NCBI RefSeq assembly: GCF_946480185.1
Contig: NZ_CAMLIG010000014.1
Location: 1-64,000, forward strand
Reading direction: 5' to 3'
Source of the DNA: an uncultured Pedobacter sp.
Lineage (GTDB): Bacteria > Bacteroidota > Bacteroidia > Sphingobacteriales > Sphingobacteriaceae
DNA length: 64,000 nucleotides
The stretch's first letter is position 1. Every line of letters starts with the position of its first letter. The position numbers and the translations under genes were made by a program. Of this stretch, positions 44,539 through 53,722 are shown piece after piece. The notes under the pieces are model-generated. The model had not been told where the DNA came from. It saw only the letters and a list, made by a program, of their open reading frames with translations, and did not search any database.

Positions 44539-45846
44539 ATGCAAAAACGTAACCACTTAGCTACAGCTACTTTTTTTATTTCATGTGCACTAACCATTAT
44601 TTTTAATGCTACTAATGCACAAACGCCTATTAGCAAGTATTTGATCGGACAAAATGCTTGGGAAAAAAACGAGATATTTAAAGTTTTTGATGACATAAAA
44701 AATGTTCATTACCAAACCATAAGAATAGGCGGTAACGGCTATGAAAACAGTAGTTTCATGGGCAAAGATGTTGTAAAGTTGATTGATTATGTACGCTCTG
44801 TTGGCGCTGAGCCAATTGTTCAAATGCCCAGACAGCTAAAGAATAACGATAAGGCTTTTAAAGTGATTGCTTATTTAAATGGTGATTTACATAAAAAAAT
44901 AAAATTTTGGAGTATCGGTAACGAGCCAGACCACCATAACCAATTGGCATCCCCTGAAGAGGTATTTGATTATTTTACTAAAATTTCTGCACAAATTAAA
45001 AGATATGACCCAGAAGCAAAAATCATGGGTTTTGATTTGGCTTCATACAAAGGAAAATATTTAACCAGGCTTTTAGGTGGCGATTTAGACGTAACTAAAA
45101 AAGTCCCTAACAAAAACTATTACTACCTAGATATGGTAGCTTTTCACAATTACAAATTTAAAGATATTACAGGTTTTGAAAGTGATGTGAAAGATTTAAA
45201 GCAAATTTTGAAGCCATTGAATGAGAGCCGTCCACAGGATCAAAAACTAGGCTGGGCGATTACGGAATTCAATTCGCATTGGATTGTGGATGAGAGTTTA
45301 GGTGAAGATTATCAGCCTTATAATTTCCATAACGGACAAATTTTTGCCGAAATGTACGATTTAGGGATGCGAGAAGGAGCCTTTACCATTTGCCCATGGA
45401 GTATTTTAGAGGGCGGTGCGGATAGAGAAGGTACAGATTTAGGCATGTTTGATTTAGTGGGAAGTAAATATTTACCTCGATCAAATTATTACCACACCCA
45501 AATGTTAGCGCAAAATTTTAGAGCTAATTACTTAAGCCATCAAAACAGCCAAAAGGACGTTGTTGTTATCCCAATGGGCGATAAAAGTGGCGTTTCTGTA
45601 ATGATACTCAACAAAAGCAAATCCAATAGTTTTCAATACACGCTGCAACTTCATAAAAGTGATAAAGCAGGTGACAATCATTTAATTGCTATTAATGCAC
45701 AACTAAAAACAACTATAAAAGCTGATATGCAACCAGCCTCTACACAAATGCTGGTGTTTAATAAAAACGGAAAACTAATTAAAAAATATACTTACTCATC
45801 TAAAGACGAAGCGTTAAAAAGAGCACCAAAGGTGGAGTTGTTTTAA
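44539..45846 (+). CDS. Clan GH-A glycoside hydrolase of uncertain family
   Basis: Exported 435-residue enzyme not assigned to a family with confidence. The signal peptide ends near NATNAQ (28). It has a TIM barrel (about 35-320) followed by a beta-sandwich (about 335-425, VSVMILNKSKSNSFQYTLQL). Motifs: YQTIRIGGNGYEN (58-70), likely acid/base Glu129 in FWSIGNEPDHHN, VAFHNYKF, likely nucleophile Glu243 in WAITEFNSHW. The arrangement resembles GH44, GH51 and GH79 enzymes, which include endoglucanases, arabinofuranosidases and glucuronidases. The GGN strand and Asn-Glu-Pro are general for clan GH-A. It has its own regulated promoter and precedes the BglX-like GH3 by 190 bases. It is a good candidate for a new specificity. 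Confidence 0.65.
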   Translation: MQKRNHLATATFFISCALTIIFNATNAQTPISKYLIGQNAWEKNEIFKVFDDIKNVHYQTIRIGGNGYENSSFMGKDVVKLIDYVRSVGAEPIVQMPRQLKNNDKAFKVIAYLNGDLHKKIKFWSIGNEPDHHNQLASPEEVFDYFTKISAQIKRYDPEAKIMGFDLASYKGKYLTRLLGGDLDVTKKVPNKNYYYLDMVAFHNYKFKDITGFESDVKDLKQILKPLNESRPQDQKLGWAITEFNSHWIVDESLGEDYQPYNFHNGQIFAEMYDLGMREGAFTICPWSILEGGADREGTDLGMFDLVGSKYLPRSNYYHTQMLAQNFRANYLSHQNSQKDVVVIPMGDKSGVSVMILNKSKSNSFQYTLQLHKSDKAGDNHLIAINAQLKTTIKADMQPASTQMLVFNKNGKLIKKYTYSSKDEALKRAPKVELF

Positions 45847-45918
45847 TCAAAAGATACATATTTTAATCTAGTTAAAGCCTTATGAAGATAGTGCCGAGAA
45901 ATTTGTCAGAGCGCTTAA

Positions 45919-45964
45919 GTCAACTTAAAACCTTTAACCTTAAATCCGTGTCTTTTAAGTTGAC
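45919..45964. repeat. Perfect 12-bp inverted repeat in the gap before bglX
   Basis: GTCAACTTAAAA (45919-45930) and TTTTAAGTTGAC (45953-45964) are exact reverse complements 22 bases apart. No T-run follows. It may be an operator or an mRNA structure. Confidence 0.6.
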
Positions 45965-46036
45965 CAATACAAAAAGAAAACAGTAGTAAACCAATTATAA
46001 AAAGCGTCCGTCACTTTTTTAAATCAAAATTCAATT

Positions 46037-48277
46037 ATGCAAATCATCAAATTTATCAAAAACTATAAAGTAATTACCCTGGGGTTTTTATCGGTTTGTT
46101 TATCGGCAAATGCGCAACAAACTAAAATTGAGCAAAAAGTTGATTCGGTATTACACCTAATGACTTTACAGGAAAAAATCGGACAGCTTAACCAGCTAAA
46201 TGCTGGCGATCTTACCGGGCCTGCTGATGAGAAAAATGTTAATATAATTGATGAGATACGAAGTGGTAAAATAGGATCCTTGCTAAATGTGAGAGGTGCA
46301 AAAATCACTAAAGAGCTTCAACAAGTAGCAATGAAATCGAGGTTAAAAATACCGTTGATTTTTGGTCAGGATGTAATACACGGTTACCGAGTGATTTTTC
46401 CGATCCCTTTAGGTGAGGCGGCATCGTGGGATATGGATGCCATAAAATTATCAGCCAGAGTAGCTGCCAGCGAAGCATCTTCATCTGGCATACAATGGAC
46501 ATTTGCGCCAATGGTAGATATTGCAAGAGATCCGCGTTGGGGCCGGGTAATGGAGGGTGCGGGTGAAGATCCCTATTTAGGTTCGGCTATTGCGAGAGCC
46601 CGAGTTTTAGGATTTCAAGGAAAAAAACTTGGAGATTTAGATGCGGTTATGGCCTGTGCAAAACATTTTGCCGCCTACGGAGCCGCAATAGCAGGCAGAG
46701 ATTATAACGGTGTTGATATGAGTAAAAGACAGCTTTGGGAGGTTTATTTGCCACCGTTTAAAGCAGCGTTGGATGCTGGCGCAGCAACTTTTATGAACTC
46801 ATTTAATACGTTGAACGGAGTTCCTGCAACTGGTAATAGCTATTTGCAGCGAGACATCTTAAAAGGTGCTTGGGGCTTTAAAGGTTTTGTAGTGAGCGAT
46901 TGGGGTTCCATTAAAGAAATGGTGGCTCATGGTTATGCTAAAGATTTAAAAGAAGCTGCCCAATTAGCGATTACCGCCGGAAACGACATGGATATGGAAA
47001 GTAATGCTTATGAAGGTTATTTAGCGGAGCTGGTGAAGGAAGGAAAAGTAAATATCGACAACGTTAACGAAGCCGTTAAACGCATTTTAACCAAAAAATT
47101 TGAATTAGGTCTTTTTGATAATCCGTACCGATTTAGCGATGAGAAAAGAGAAAAATTAGCGCTCAACACTTTGGCAAACAAAGCTGCATCTCGCGAGGTT
47201 GCTAAAAAAAGTATCGTTTTATTAAAAAATGAGACTGGTATTTTGCCACTTTCAAAAGCCACAAAAACTATTGCATTAATTGGTCCGTTGGTTAAGGCAA
47301 ATCAAGATATGAGAGGTTTTTGGGCACTTTCATGGGGTAAAGATGATATTCCAGTTTCTTTATACGACGGTGTAAAAAATAAGCTCGGAAATAAAGCCAA
47401 TCTGCTTTATGCAAAGGGTTGTAATATTAATGATAGCCTAACAACAGGGTTCAAAGAAGCAATTGAAACTGCGAAAAATGCAGACGTTGTGGTAATGGCT
47501 GTTGGAGAAACTTTTGACATGACTGGTGAAGCAAAAAGTAAGGCTGATATTCACATCCCAGGTAAGCAAGAAGAGTTGGTTAAGGCAATTGTAGAAACCG
47601 GTAAGCCTTTGGTAGTATTGGTGATGGGCGGAAGACCACTCATTTTTAACTATACAGCTAAAAATGTAAAATCCATACTTTTTACTTGGTGGTTGGGTAG
47701 CCAAGCCGGAGACGCTATGGCAGATGTGCTGTTTGGAGATTACAATCCGTCTGGTAAGTTGCCTATTACTTTCCCAAAAAGCATGGGTCAAATTCCAATT
47801 TACTATGCACAAACCAATACCGGACGTCCCTTTGAAGAAGGTAAAAGTCCAAATTATAGATCAACCTATTTGGATGAAAGTAACTCGCCAGAATATGCTT
47901 TTGGCCATGGTTTAAGTTATACCAATTTCAAATACAGCGATATGAAACTCGATAAAAATGAGATTGCTCTAAATGATACCATAAAAGTGTCTTTAAACGT
48001 AACCAACACCGGTAAATATTTTGGCGAAGAGGTTGTTCAATTATACATAAAAGATAAAGTAGCACAACCCGTAAGACCAATTATGGAGCTCAAGGATTTC
48101 CAAAAGATTAAATTGAATCCGGGAGAAACTAAGCGACTTACCTTTTACATCGAGAAAGAAAAATTGTCTTTTTATAATGATGATTTAAAATGGATAGCGC
48201 AACCCGGTGATTTTGAAGTCATGGTTGGAAGTGCATCTGATGATATCAGGCTAAAAGAAAATTTTGTTCTAAAATAA
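46037..48277 (+). CDS. bglX: Periplasmic GH3 beta-glucosidase BglX-like
   Basis: Exported exo-beta-glucosidase resembling E. coli BglX, 746 residues. The signal peptide ends near LSANAQ (27). Motifs: TLQEKIGQLNQ (43-53), FGQDVIHGYRVIFPIPL (109-125), MVDIARDPRWGRVMEGAGEDP (159-179), KHFAAYGAAIAGRDY, nucleophile Asp288 in VVSDWGS, GETFDMTGEAKS with the probable acid/base, FTWWLGSQAG, YAFGHGLSYT, and a fibronectin-III-like end (LNVTNTGKYFGEEVVQLY). Of the four GH3 enzymes it is the most canonical BglX. It probably releases glucose, or xylose, from oligomers made by the preceding clan GH-A enzyme. Read from the promoter at 44319, it ends at two hairpins. Confidence 0.9.
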   Translation: MQIIKFIKNYKVITLGFLSVCLSANAQQTKIEQKVDSVLHLMTLQEKIGQLNQLNAGDLTGPADEKNVNIIDEIRSGKIGSLLNVRGAKITKELQQVAMKSRLKIPLIFGQDVIHGYRVIFPIPLGEAASWDMDAIKLSARVAASEASSSGIQWTFAPMVDIARDPRWGRVMEGAGEDPYLGSAIARARVLGFQGKKLGDLDAVMACAKHFAAYGAAIAGRDYNGVDMSKRQLWEVYLPPFKAALDAGAATFMNSFNTLNGVPATGNSYLQRDILKGAWGFKGFVVSDWGSIKEMVAHGYAKDLKEAAQLAITAGNDMDMESNAYEGYLAELVKEGKVNIDNVNEAVKRILTKKFELGLFDNPYRFSDEKREKLALNTLANKAASREVAKKSIVLLKNETGILPLSKATKTIALIGPLVKANQDMRGFWALSWGKDDIPVSLYDGVKNKLGNKANLLYAKGCNINDSLTTGFKEAIETAKNADVVVMAVGETFDMTGEAKSKADIHIPGKQEELVKAIVETGKPLVVLVMGGRPLIFNYTAKNVKSILFTWWLGSQAGDAMADVLFGDYNPSGKLPITFPKSMGQIPIYYAQTNTGRPFEEGKSPNYRSTYLDESNSPEYAFGHGLSYTNFKYSDMKLDKNEIALNDTIKVSLNVTNTGKYFGEEVVQLYIKDKVAQPVRPIMELKDFQKIKLNPGETKRLTFYIEKEKLSFYNDDLKWIAQPGDFEVMVGSASDDIRLKENFVLK

Positions 48278-48353
48278 CGAAATGGATAAACCATTTCGTT
48301 ATTTAATTCATAAGCCAATAAATATTAGCCCGACTTTTTAATTGTCGGGCTTT
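48271..48353 (+). terminator. Two tandem hairpins after bglX
   Basis: The first stem AAATAACGAAATGG/CCATTTCGTTATTT (48272-48304) overlaps the stop codon. The second, AGCCCGAC/GTCGGGCT plus T bases (48327-48353), is the more typical terminator. Confidence 0.8.
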
Positions 48354-48424
48354 GTGTCTCATTATAAAATATTTTGCTAAAAACGCCTTTTATCCTACCA
48401 AATTCTTTTTTTTTTGCTCAATTA

Positions 48425-48481
48425 CCCCTCAATACTGGTACATATCTATTCTATTTTTTGGAGTGGTTGTAGCTAGTTTAG
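48425..48481 (+). promoter_or_regulatory. Regulated promoter of the GH88-PL8 operon
   Basis: CCCC 48425-48428, ACAT 48440-48443 (GGTACATAT context as in the susC promoter) and a weak -7 box TAGTTTAG 48474-48481 (distances 49 and 34). The second C-block is missing. The CCCCTCAAT start matches the susC-1 and 28403 copies. Confidence 0.5.
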
Positions 48482-48549
48482 CGTTATAATTTGTTGTCTG
48501 AAACATTACAGTCAGATAAATTAATAAACCTTAATATCCTTTTTTTAAA

Positions 48550-49734
48550 ATGCGAAAATCCCTAAGCTTCATCATATTGATGATTGTTTGTTCAAGTACT
48601 TATGCCCAAAAAACAAATGTTAAACATGAATTCCGGTTTGCCGAAAATCAGGTAAACTTAATGTTGCATGAAATTAAAAATCTACCAGTTAATGGCAATG
48701 AAGTTTCTCCGCGGACATTAGAAAACGGCAAATTGAAAATGGCCGTTCCCACAGACTGGACCAGTGGTTTTTTCTCAGGGATGCTATGGTATTTATATGC
48801 ATACACCGGCGATCAAAAATGGAGTTCTGTAGCCAGGAAGTTTACTGCCAGTTTAAAGTATCAACAAAGCAACAAAGGAACTCATGATTTAGGATTAATG
48901 CTATATACCAGTTTTGGTAACGGTTATAAACTCACAAAAGACAGTAGTTATAAACAAGTCATCATAAACGCAGCAAAATCTCTTTCTACCAGGTTCAACC
49001 CAAAGGTTGGTGTTATAAAATCTTGGGATCACAGAGAAGATTTATGGACTTATCCCGTTATCATTGACAATATGATGAACCTTGAACTATTATTTGAAGC
49101 TACAAAGTTAAGTGGCGATTCTTCTTTTTATAAGATTGCCGTTCAGCATGCAAACCATACGCTAAAAAATCATTTCAGAAAAGATTATAGCAGTTACCAC
49201 GTGGTGGATTATAACCCGAAAGATGGTTCGGTTATTAAAAAAACTACCCATCAAGGTTATTCAAATGAATCATCTTGGGCGAGGGGACAGGCTTGGGCCT
49301 TATACGGTTTTACCATGTGTTATAGAGAGACGGGAGACAGCGCTTATTTAAATCACGCCAAACATATTGCAAATTATATCCTTACAACTCCAAAAATACC
49401 TGAAGATATGGTTCCCTATTGGGATTATGACGATCCTGCAATACCAAACGCACCTCGTGATGTTTCGGCAGCGGCAATAACTTCCTCCGCATTATTTGAA
49501 CTAGCGTCTCAAACTAAAAGCAACTATTATGAAACTAAAGCTCAAAAGATTCTGGAAAGCTTAAGTAAACATTACAAAGCTCCGAAAGATGGCGATATGG
49601 GCTTCATATTAGAGCATAGCACAGGGCATAAACCTTATAACAGCGAAATTGATGTGCCTATTATATATGCTGATTATTATTACATAGAAGCTCTTTTAAG
49701 GAGTCAAAAAGGTTATTTTAAAATTGAATCATAA
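48550..49734 (+). CDS. GH88 unsaturated glucuronyl hydrolase
   Basis: Hydrolyses the unsaturated glucuronic acid at the end of lyase-generated oligosaccharides by hydration of its double bond. The 394-residue exported protein has a signal peptide ending near SSTYAQ (20). The alpha/alpha-barrel family marks are DWTSGFFSGMLWYLY (69-83), THDLGLMLYTSFG with catalytic Asp113, YPVIIDNMMNLELL with Asp173, QGYSNESSWARGQAWALYG, and YWDYDDPAIPN with APRDVSAAAI. Both key aspartates are present. It is 16 bases before a PL8 lyase, a classical pairing in glycosaminoglycan and xanthan utilisation: the lyase makes the unsaturated end and GH88 removes it. GH88 is typically periplasmic. Confidence 0.92.
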   Translation: MRKSLSFIILMIVCSSTYAQKTNVKHEFRFAENQVNLMLHEIKNLPVNGNEVSPRTLENGKLKMAVPTDWTSGFFSGMLWYLYAYTGDQKWSSVARKFTASLKYQQSNKGTHDLGLMLYTSFGNGYKLTKDSSYKQVIINAAKSLSTRFNPKVGVIKSWDHREDLWTYPVIIDNMMNLELLFEATKLSGDSSFYKIAVQHANHTLKNHFRKDYSSYHVVDYNPKDGSVIKKTTHQGYSNESSWARGQAWALYGFTMCYRETGDSAYLNHAKHIANYILTTPKIPEDMVPYWDYDDPAIPNAPRDVSAAAITSSALFELASQTKSNYYETKAQKILESLSKHYKAPKDGDMGFILEHSTGHKPYNSEIDVPIIYADYYYIEALLRSQKGYFKIES

Positions 49735-49750
49735 GATTAGATACAAATAA

Positions 49751-51907
49751 ATGAAACTATCACTTTTTATATTTCTGTTTGTTTTTTCCACTCAATGTTT
49801 TGCTCAGGATTTTTTTGGAACATTAGAGAAAAATATCGAGCAATATTATCATAAAAATGATTCTGGTTATAATTCTTTAGATAGTATCATCAACAATCTA
49901 CAACAAGACCCAGACGCTGTAGATATGGTTACAAATGAAGTTTATCAGAAAAAAACACCGGTTGATAGCGAAGTAAAACAGCTACTAAAAACGTTTGATT
50001 TAACAAGTGGTAAGTGGAGTGATATCAATTATAACGATAAAAGAGAATCCGGATGGGAACCAAAAATTCATGCCGAACGAATTCTTCTATTAACAACCCT
50101 CTATAGCAATCCTCAGTCAAAATATTATTTAAAAACTGAAATAAAGCCGGTTTTGCACCAAGCGCTTAAATTTTGGTTTGATGCTCATTTGATCTGTAAA
50201 AATTGGTGGTATAATGAGATAGGAATTCCTAAAACTTTAGGTCCCGTTTTCATTATGCTAAGGCATGAGCTTTCTGCTGATGAAGTTAATAAAGCGGTAA
50301 TTGTTTTAAATCACTCGAAAATTAAAATGACGGGACAAAATAAAGTTTGGTTAGCTGGCAATGTTTTGTTTAAAGCAATTTTAATTAAAGATGAAGCCTT
50401 AGCTAAAATAGCTAGGGACACTATATTTTCTGAACTTAGAATCTCCGGAAATGAAGGGATTCAACAAGATTACAGCTTTCATCAACATGGACCGCAACAG
50501 CAATTCGGGAATTATGGTTTGTCTTTTGTAAATACGCTCAGCTTTTGGTCTAGGGTGTTTTCCAGAACTTCTTTAAAAGCCGATAAAGAACATTTGGCAA
50601 TATTAAAAGATTTAATGCTGAACGGATATAGCTGGATTACCTGGAAAGGATACTTGGATATTAACTCCTTTGGAAGGCAATTTTTTAAAGGCGTGGATAG
50701 GAGCAAGGCATTAGCCGTAGCATATTCTATGCTGGATATGACTTTTGTTGATCCGGAAAATGCAAAGCAGTATATGGAGTTTATATCTAGGAATTATAGT
50801 CCAAAATATTTACCTCAGCTTAATGGAACCAAACATTTTTGGACCTCGGATATGACAGTCCATAGATCTCCAAACTGGTTTGCAACCCTAAAAATGTCAT
50901 CTAACAGGGTGCAAGCTACGGAAGCTCTAAATAGAGAGAATTTAAAAGGCTATTATTTAGGCGATGGGAATTATTTTGTTACCGTAAACGGAGACGAGTA
51001 TGAAGGGATTTTTCCATATCTAAATTGGAAAAAACTGCCTGGTGTAACTAATTTTCAAACATCTGGTCCACTAAAAGTTTTAGGCTTTTCAGGTTATAGA
51101 AATAAGGGGGATTTTACTGGCGGAGTAGTGAGCGGAAAAAATGGTATTTCTGCTTTTAGTTTAAATCGCGATTCTTTAAGCGGAAATAAAGCCACGTTTT
51201 GGATAAATGATAAAATGGTGTGTTTAGGCTCAAATATTCATAGCGATTTACAGCAACCTGTTTTTACCACTATAAATCAAACCAAATTAAAAGGACCGGT
51301 ATATTTTTACGATGATAAAATTAGGGAGTTAAAAGATACAGTTTACAGCTCCAAATCAATAAAGTGGGTTTTTCATAATAAAATTGGCTACTACAACCTT
51401 CAACCTTCTGATATTTCAGTTTCGGCAAAAAACCAAACTGGTAGTTGGGGAGATATAGCTTTCGTTTATGATCAGGAAAAACCAATAACTAAACCGGTTT
51501 TTACATTAGATATCAAACATAATTTATCTGAAAAAGCGGGTAGTTATGCGTACGAGCTAATTCCCGGAGAAGATTTCAAGAAATTTAAATCCTTTCACCC
51601 GGATTTTGACATCATCCAAAATGACAAAAATGCTCAGGTAATTTCCACAAAAAATGGATCGACATTAATGTTGGCTATTTATGCGCCAATTGCTATAAAA
51701 GCGAAGTTGTTCCCAGCGCTAAAATTTATTTCTGCAGGCTTATATATCATAGAAAAAACCAAAACAGGATGGCTTGTTTCGATTGCTGACCCAACACAAA
51801 CTTTAAAGAATTCGGTTTTGGATATAGCCGGTAAAAAGCATTCGATACTACTTCCAGAAGGTTTAAATAAAGGCGAAACAACACAAATAAATATATCAGT
51901 TAATTAA
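49751..51907 (+). CDS. PL8 polysaccharide lyase (hyaluronate/chondroitin/xanthan lyase family)
   Basis: Beta-eliminative lyase acting on glucuronic-acid-containing polysaccharides. The 718-residue exported protein has a signal peptide ending near QCFAQ (19). The N-terminal alpha/alpha toroid spans about 20-370, with catalytic-cleft marks NWWYNEIGIPKTLG (151-164), Asn197 in TGQNKVW, His246 in the DYSFHQHGPQQQFGNYG segment (240-256) and Tyr255. The nine-residue spacing of His and Tyr is as in pneumococcal hyaluronate lyase. Super-sandwich and C-terminal beta domains follow (YYLGDGNYFVTVNGDEYEG near residue 400; GSWGDIAFVYD). All catalytic residues are present. Family members cut hyaluronan, chondroitin or xanthan; no sulfatase is in view, which argues against chondroitin sulfate. 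Cotranscribed with GH88. Confidence 0.9.
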   Translation: MKLSLFIFLFVFSTQCFAQDFFGTLEKNIEQYYHKNDSGYNSLDSIINNLQQDPDAVDMVTNEVYQKKTPVDSEVKQLLKTFDLTSGKWSDINYNDKRESGWEPKIHAERILLLTTLYSNPQSKYYLKTEIKPVLHQALKFWFDAHLICKNWWYNEIGIPKTLGPVFIMLRHELSADEVNKAVIVLNHSKIKMTGQNKVWLAGNVLFKAILIKDEALAKIARDTIFSELRISGNEGIQQDYSFHQHGPQQQFGNYGLSFVNTLSFWSRVFSRTSLKADKEHLAILKDLMLNGYSWITWKGYLDINSFGRQFFKGVDRSKALAVAYSMLDMTFVDPENAKQYMEFISRNYSPKYLPQLNGTKHFWTSDMTVHRSPNWFATLKMSSNRVQATEALNRENLKGYYLGDGNYFVTVNGDEYEGIFPYLNWKKLPGVTNFQTSGPLKVLGFSGYRNKGDFTGGVVSGKNGISAFSLNRDSLSGNKATFWINDKMVCLGSNIHSDLQQPVFTTINQTKLKGPVYFYDDKIRELKDTVYSSKSIKWVFHNKIGYYNLQPSDISVSAKNQTGSWGDIAFVYDQEKPITKPVFTLDIKHNLSEKAGSYAYELIPGEDFKKFKSFHPDFDIIQNDKNAQVISTKNGSTLMLAIYAPIAIKAKLFPALKFISAGLYIIEKTKTGWLVSIADPTQTLKNSVLDIAGKKHSILLPEGLNKGETTQINISVN

Positions 51908-51919
51908 TCTTAAATTATT

Positions 51920-53626
51920 ATGAAACGAAAATTACTTACAACATTCGGTTTTATTTTAGGAGCGATGTATGTATCTGCCCAATCATTTACTCCAGGTAAT
52001 TTAGCCGTTTATCGTTACGGAGATGGATCGGCGGCTTTAGCGAATAGTGTAACGGTACCTGTTTTTATTGATGAGTACACCACAGCTGGAGTATTGGTGA
52101 AAAGCAGGGTCATTCCCGCAACAGATAACGGCGCCAATTTTAAGTTAACCGGGTTAGGAAGAGACGCAAATGGCAAATATGTGGATGAGGGAATATCTAC
52201 TTTATCTCAGGATGGTAAATATTTAACCATTTTTGGATATAACCAAACCGCTGGTGGTGCAGTTCCAACTACAGCAAACGGATTGGTGGTAGGAGTTATC
52301 GCTGCTGATGGCAGTTATAACAGTACTACCACACTTTCTAACGATGCCACAACTGGTTTAGGCAGTCCTCGTTCTGCAATATTTGATGGAACTCAAGATA
52401 TTTGGGCCGGCGGTTCTCAAAACGGGATTACCTACACTACATTAGGTGCTACCAACTCAGGAACTCGTATTTCTACCGGGGGACAAAACTCATCAAAAAG
52501 CTTATCTATTGCTAAAACATCGTCAAGCGGTGTTTTTGGTGCAGCCAGGTTATATGCAGCAACTGCGGCAGCAAGTACCGAATTGCCTTATGCAACTCCG
52601 CTGCCCACTAGCCCCACTACTTTCACAACTTCTACCCCCTTTAATGCAGCTATAACTGCTAATCAGGTTCTTGTACTTTCTGTAGAAAACAGAACAATTA
52701 TTTATGTTGTTGATGATGCAGCAAATACAATAAGAAGATATTATTTAAATTATTCTGGCGCAGCAATAGGTCCTTTCGCGACTCTTTCTGATGCCAATAC
52801 CACCAAAATAAAGAGTATTACAGCAAAGGTGCGAGGAAGAGTGGGCACAAAAACAGTTGTCGATGTTTATGCAACCACTTGGGGAGATGACGGGACTGGC
52901 ACAGGAACTTCTAAGCTGTTGACCTTTACGGATAGTTATTTAACAACTAATCCAACAGATGTTAACCAAGTCGAGCTTGCAACCGCAACTACACTTTTAG
53001 CCACAGCTCCTGCTAATACGCTTTTCAAAAGCGTCTCTTTAGTTCCAACTGGGAGTACCGCAATTGGTACAGGTGTTTTGCCTGTTAACCTAACTGGTTT
53101 TAATGGAAAAAAATCAGGTGATAATGTGATATTAAACTGGGCTACTTTAAGCGAGCAAAATAATTCATACTTTGATATCCTGCGTTCTGGCAACGGAAAA
53201 GATTTTTATAGCATCGGTAAAGTTACCGGAAACGGAAATTCTAACAGTAAAATCAATTATTCTTTTACAGATAAAAGCCCAGAGTTTGGTGCTAACTATT
53301 ATCATTTAAATCAGGTAGATTTTGATGGAAAATCCACGACTTCAGAAACTATTGCAGTAAATTTTGGTTTCTCAGACAATATAATTATGGCATTGAACCC
53401 ACTAGAAGATCATACCGGAGTTGGGGTAACTATTGATTCTCCAGCTATGATTGAAGGTAAAATCAGCTTACTGTCAATATCCGGACAACAAACAGCTTCA
53501 CTTAATGTGAAATTGCAAAAGGGTAAAAACTCGTTTAATATTCCCGCTAAATTGCAACCGGGTGTTTATGTAGTTAGTTTATACACAGCTAAAGGCACTA
53601 CATCTCAAAAAATAAGTTTGAACTAA
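51920..53626 (+). CDS. Secreted propeller-like protein with type IX-like C-terminal tail, copy B
   Basis: Paralogue of the protein at 28557, 568 residues, signal peptide ending near MYVSAQ (21). The same opening (GNLAVYRYGDGSA, VFIDEYTTAGVLVKSRVIP), the same repeat phrases (STLSQDGKYLTIFGYN, TTGLGSPRSAIFDG, VYATTWGDDGTGTGTSKL) and the same fibronectin-like junction (LPVNLTGFNGKK, VILNWATLSEQNNSYFDILRS) are seen. The C-terminal tail (about 490-568) ends GVYVVSLYTAKGTTSQKISL, a typical type IX-like sorting ending. Unknown function; probably an extracellular binding or adhesion protein. It starts 12 bases after the PL8 stop codon, so it is made with GH88 and PL8, which ties this family to polymer attack outside the cell. 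Confidence 0.72.
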   Translation: MKRKLLTTFGFILGAMYVSAQSFTPGNLAVYRYGDGSAALANSVTVPVFIDEYTTAGVLVKSRVIPATDNGANFKLTGLGRDANGKYVDEGISTLSQDGKYLTIFGYNQTAGGAVPTTANGLVVGVIAADGSYNSTTTLSNDATTGLGSPRSAIFDGTQDIWAGGSQNGITYTTLGATNSGTRISTGGQNSSKSLSIAKTSSSGVFGAARLYAATAAASTELPYATPLPTSPTTFTTSTPFNAAITANQVLVLSVENRTIIYVVDDAANTIRRYYLNYSGAAIGPFATLSDANTTKIKSITAKVRGRVGTKTVVDVYATTWGDDGTGTGTSKLLTFTDSYLTTNPTDVNQVELATATTLLATAPANTLFKSVSLVPTGSTAIGTGVLPVNLTGFNGKKSGDNVILNWATLSEQNNSYFDILRSGNGKDFYSIGKVTGNGNSNSKINYSFTDKSPEFGANYYHLNQVDFDGKSTTSETIAVNFGFSDNIIMALNPLEDHTGVGVTIDSPAMIEGKISLLSISGQQTASLNVKLQKGKNSFNIPAKLQPGVYVVSLYTAKGTTSQKISLN

Positions 53627-53639
53627 CTAATTTAGTGTT

Positions 53640-53688
53640 CAAGAGGCATAGATGATTTTATAATTATTTATGCCTCTTTTTTTTCTTA
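53640..53688 (+). terminator. Terminator before HTCS-3
   Basis: AAGAGGCATA (53641-53650) pairs with TATGCCTCTT (53670-53679) and is followed by a long T-run. It ends the GH88-PL8 transcript. Confidence 0.88.
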
Positions 53689-53722
53689 TTTTGTTGAACC
53701 TTATTGTAGCAAACCAATTTAA

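Noticed and set aside
47438..47812. 124-codon minus-strand frame inside bglX
   Set aside because: Antisense shadow of a clearly coding GH3 gene; no recognisable domain.
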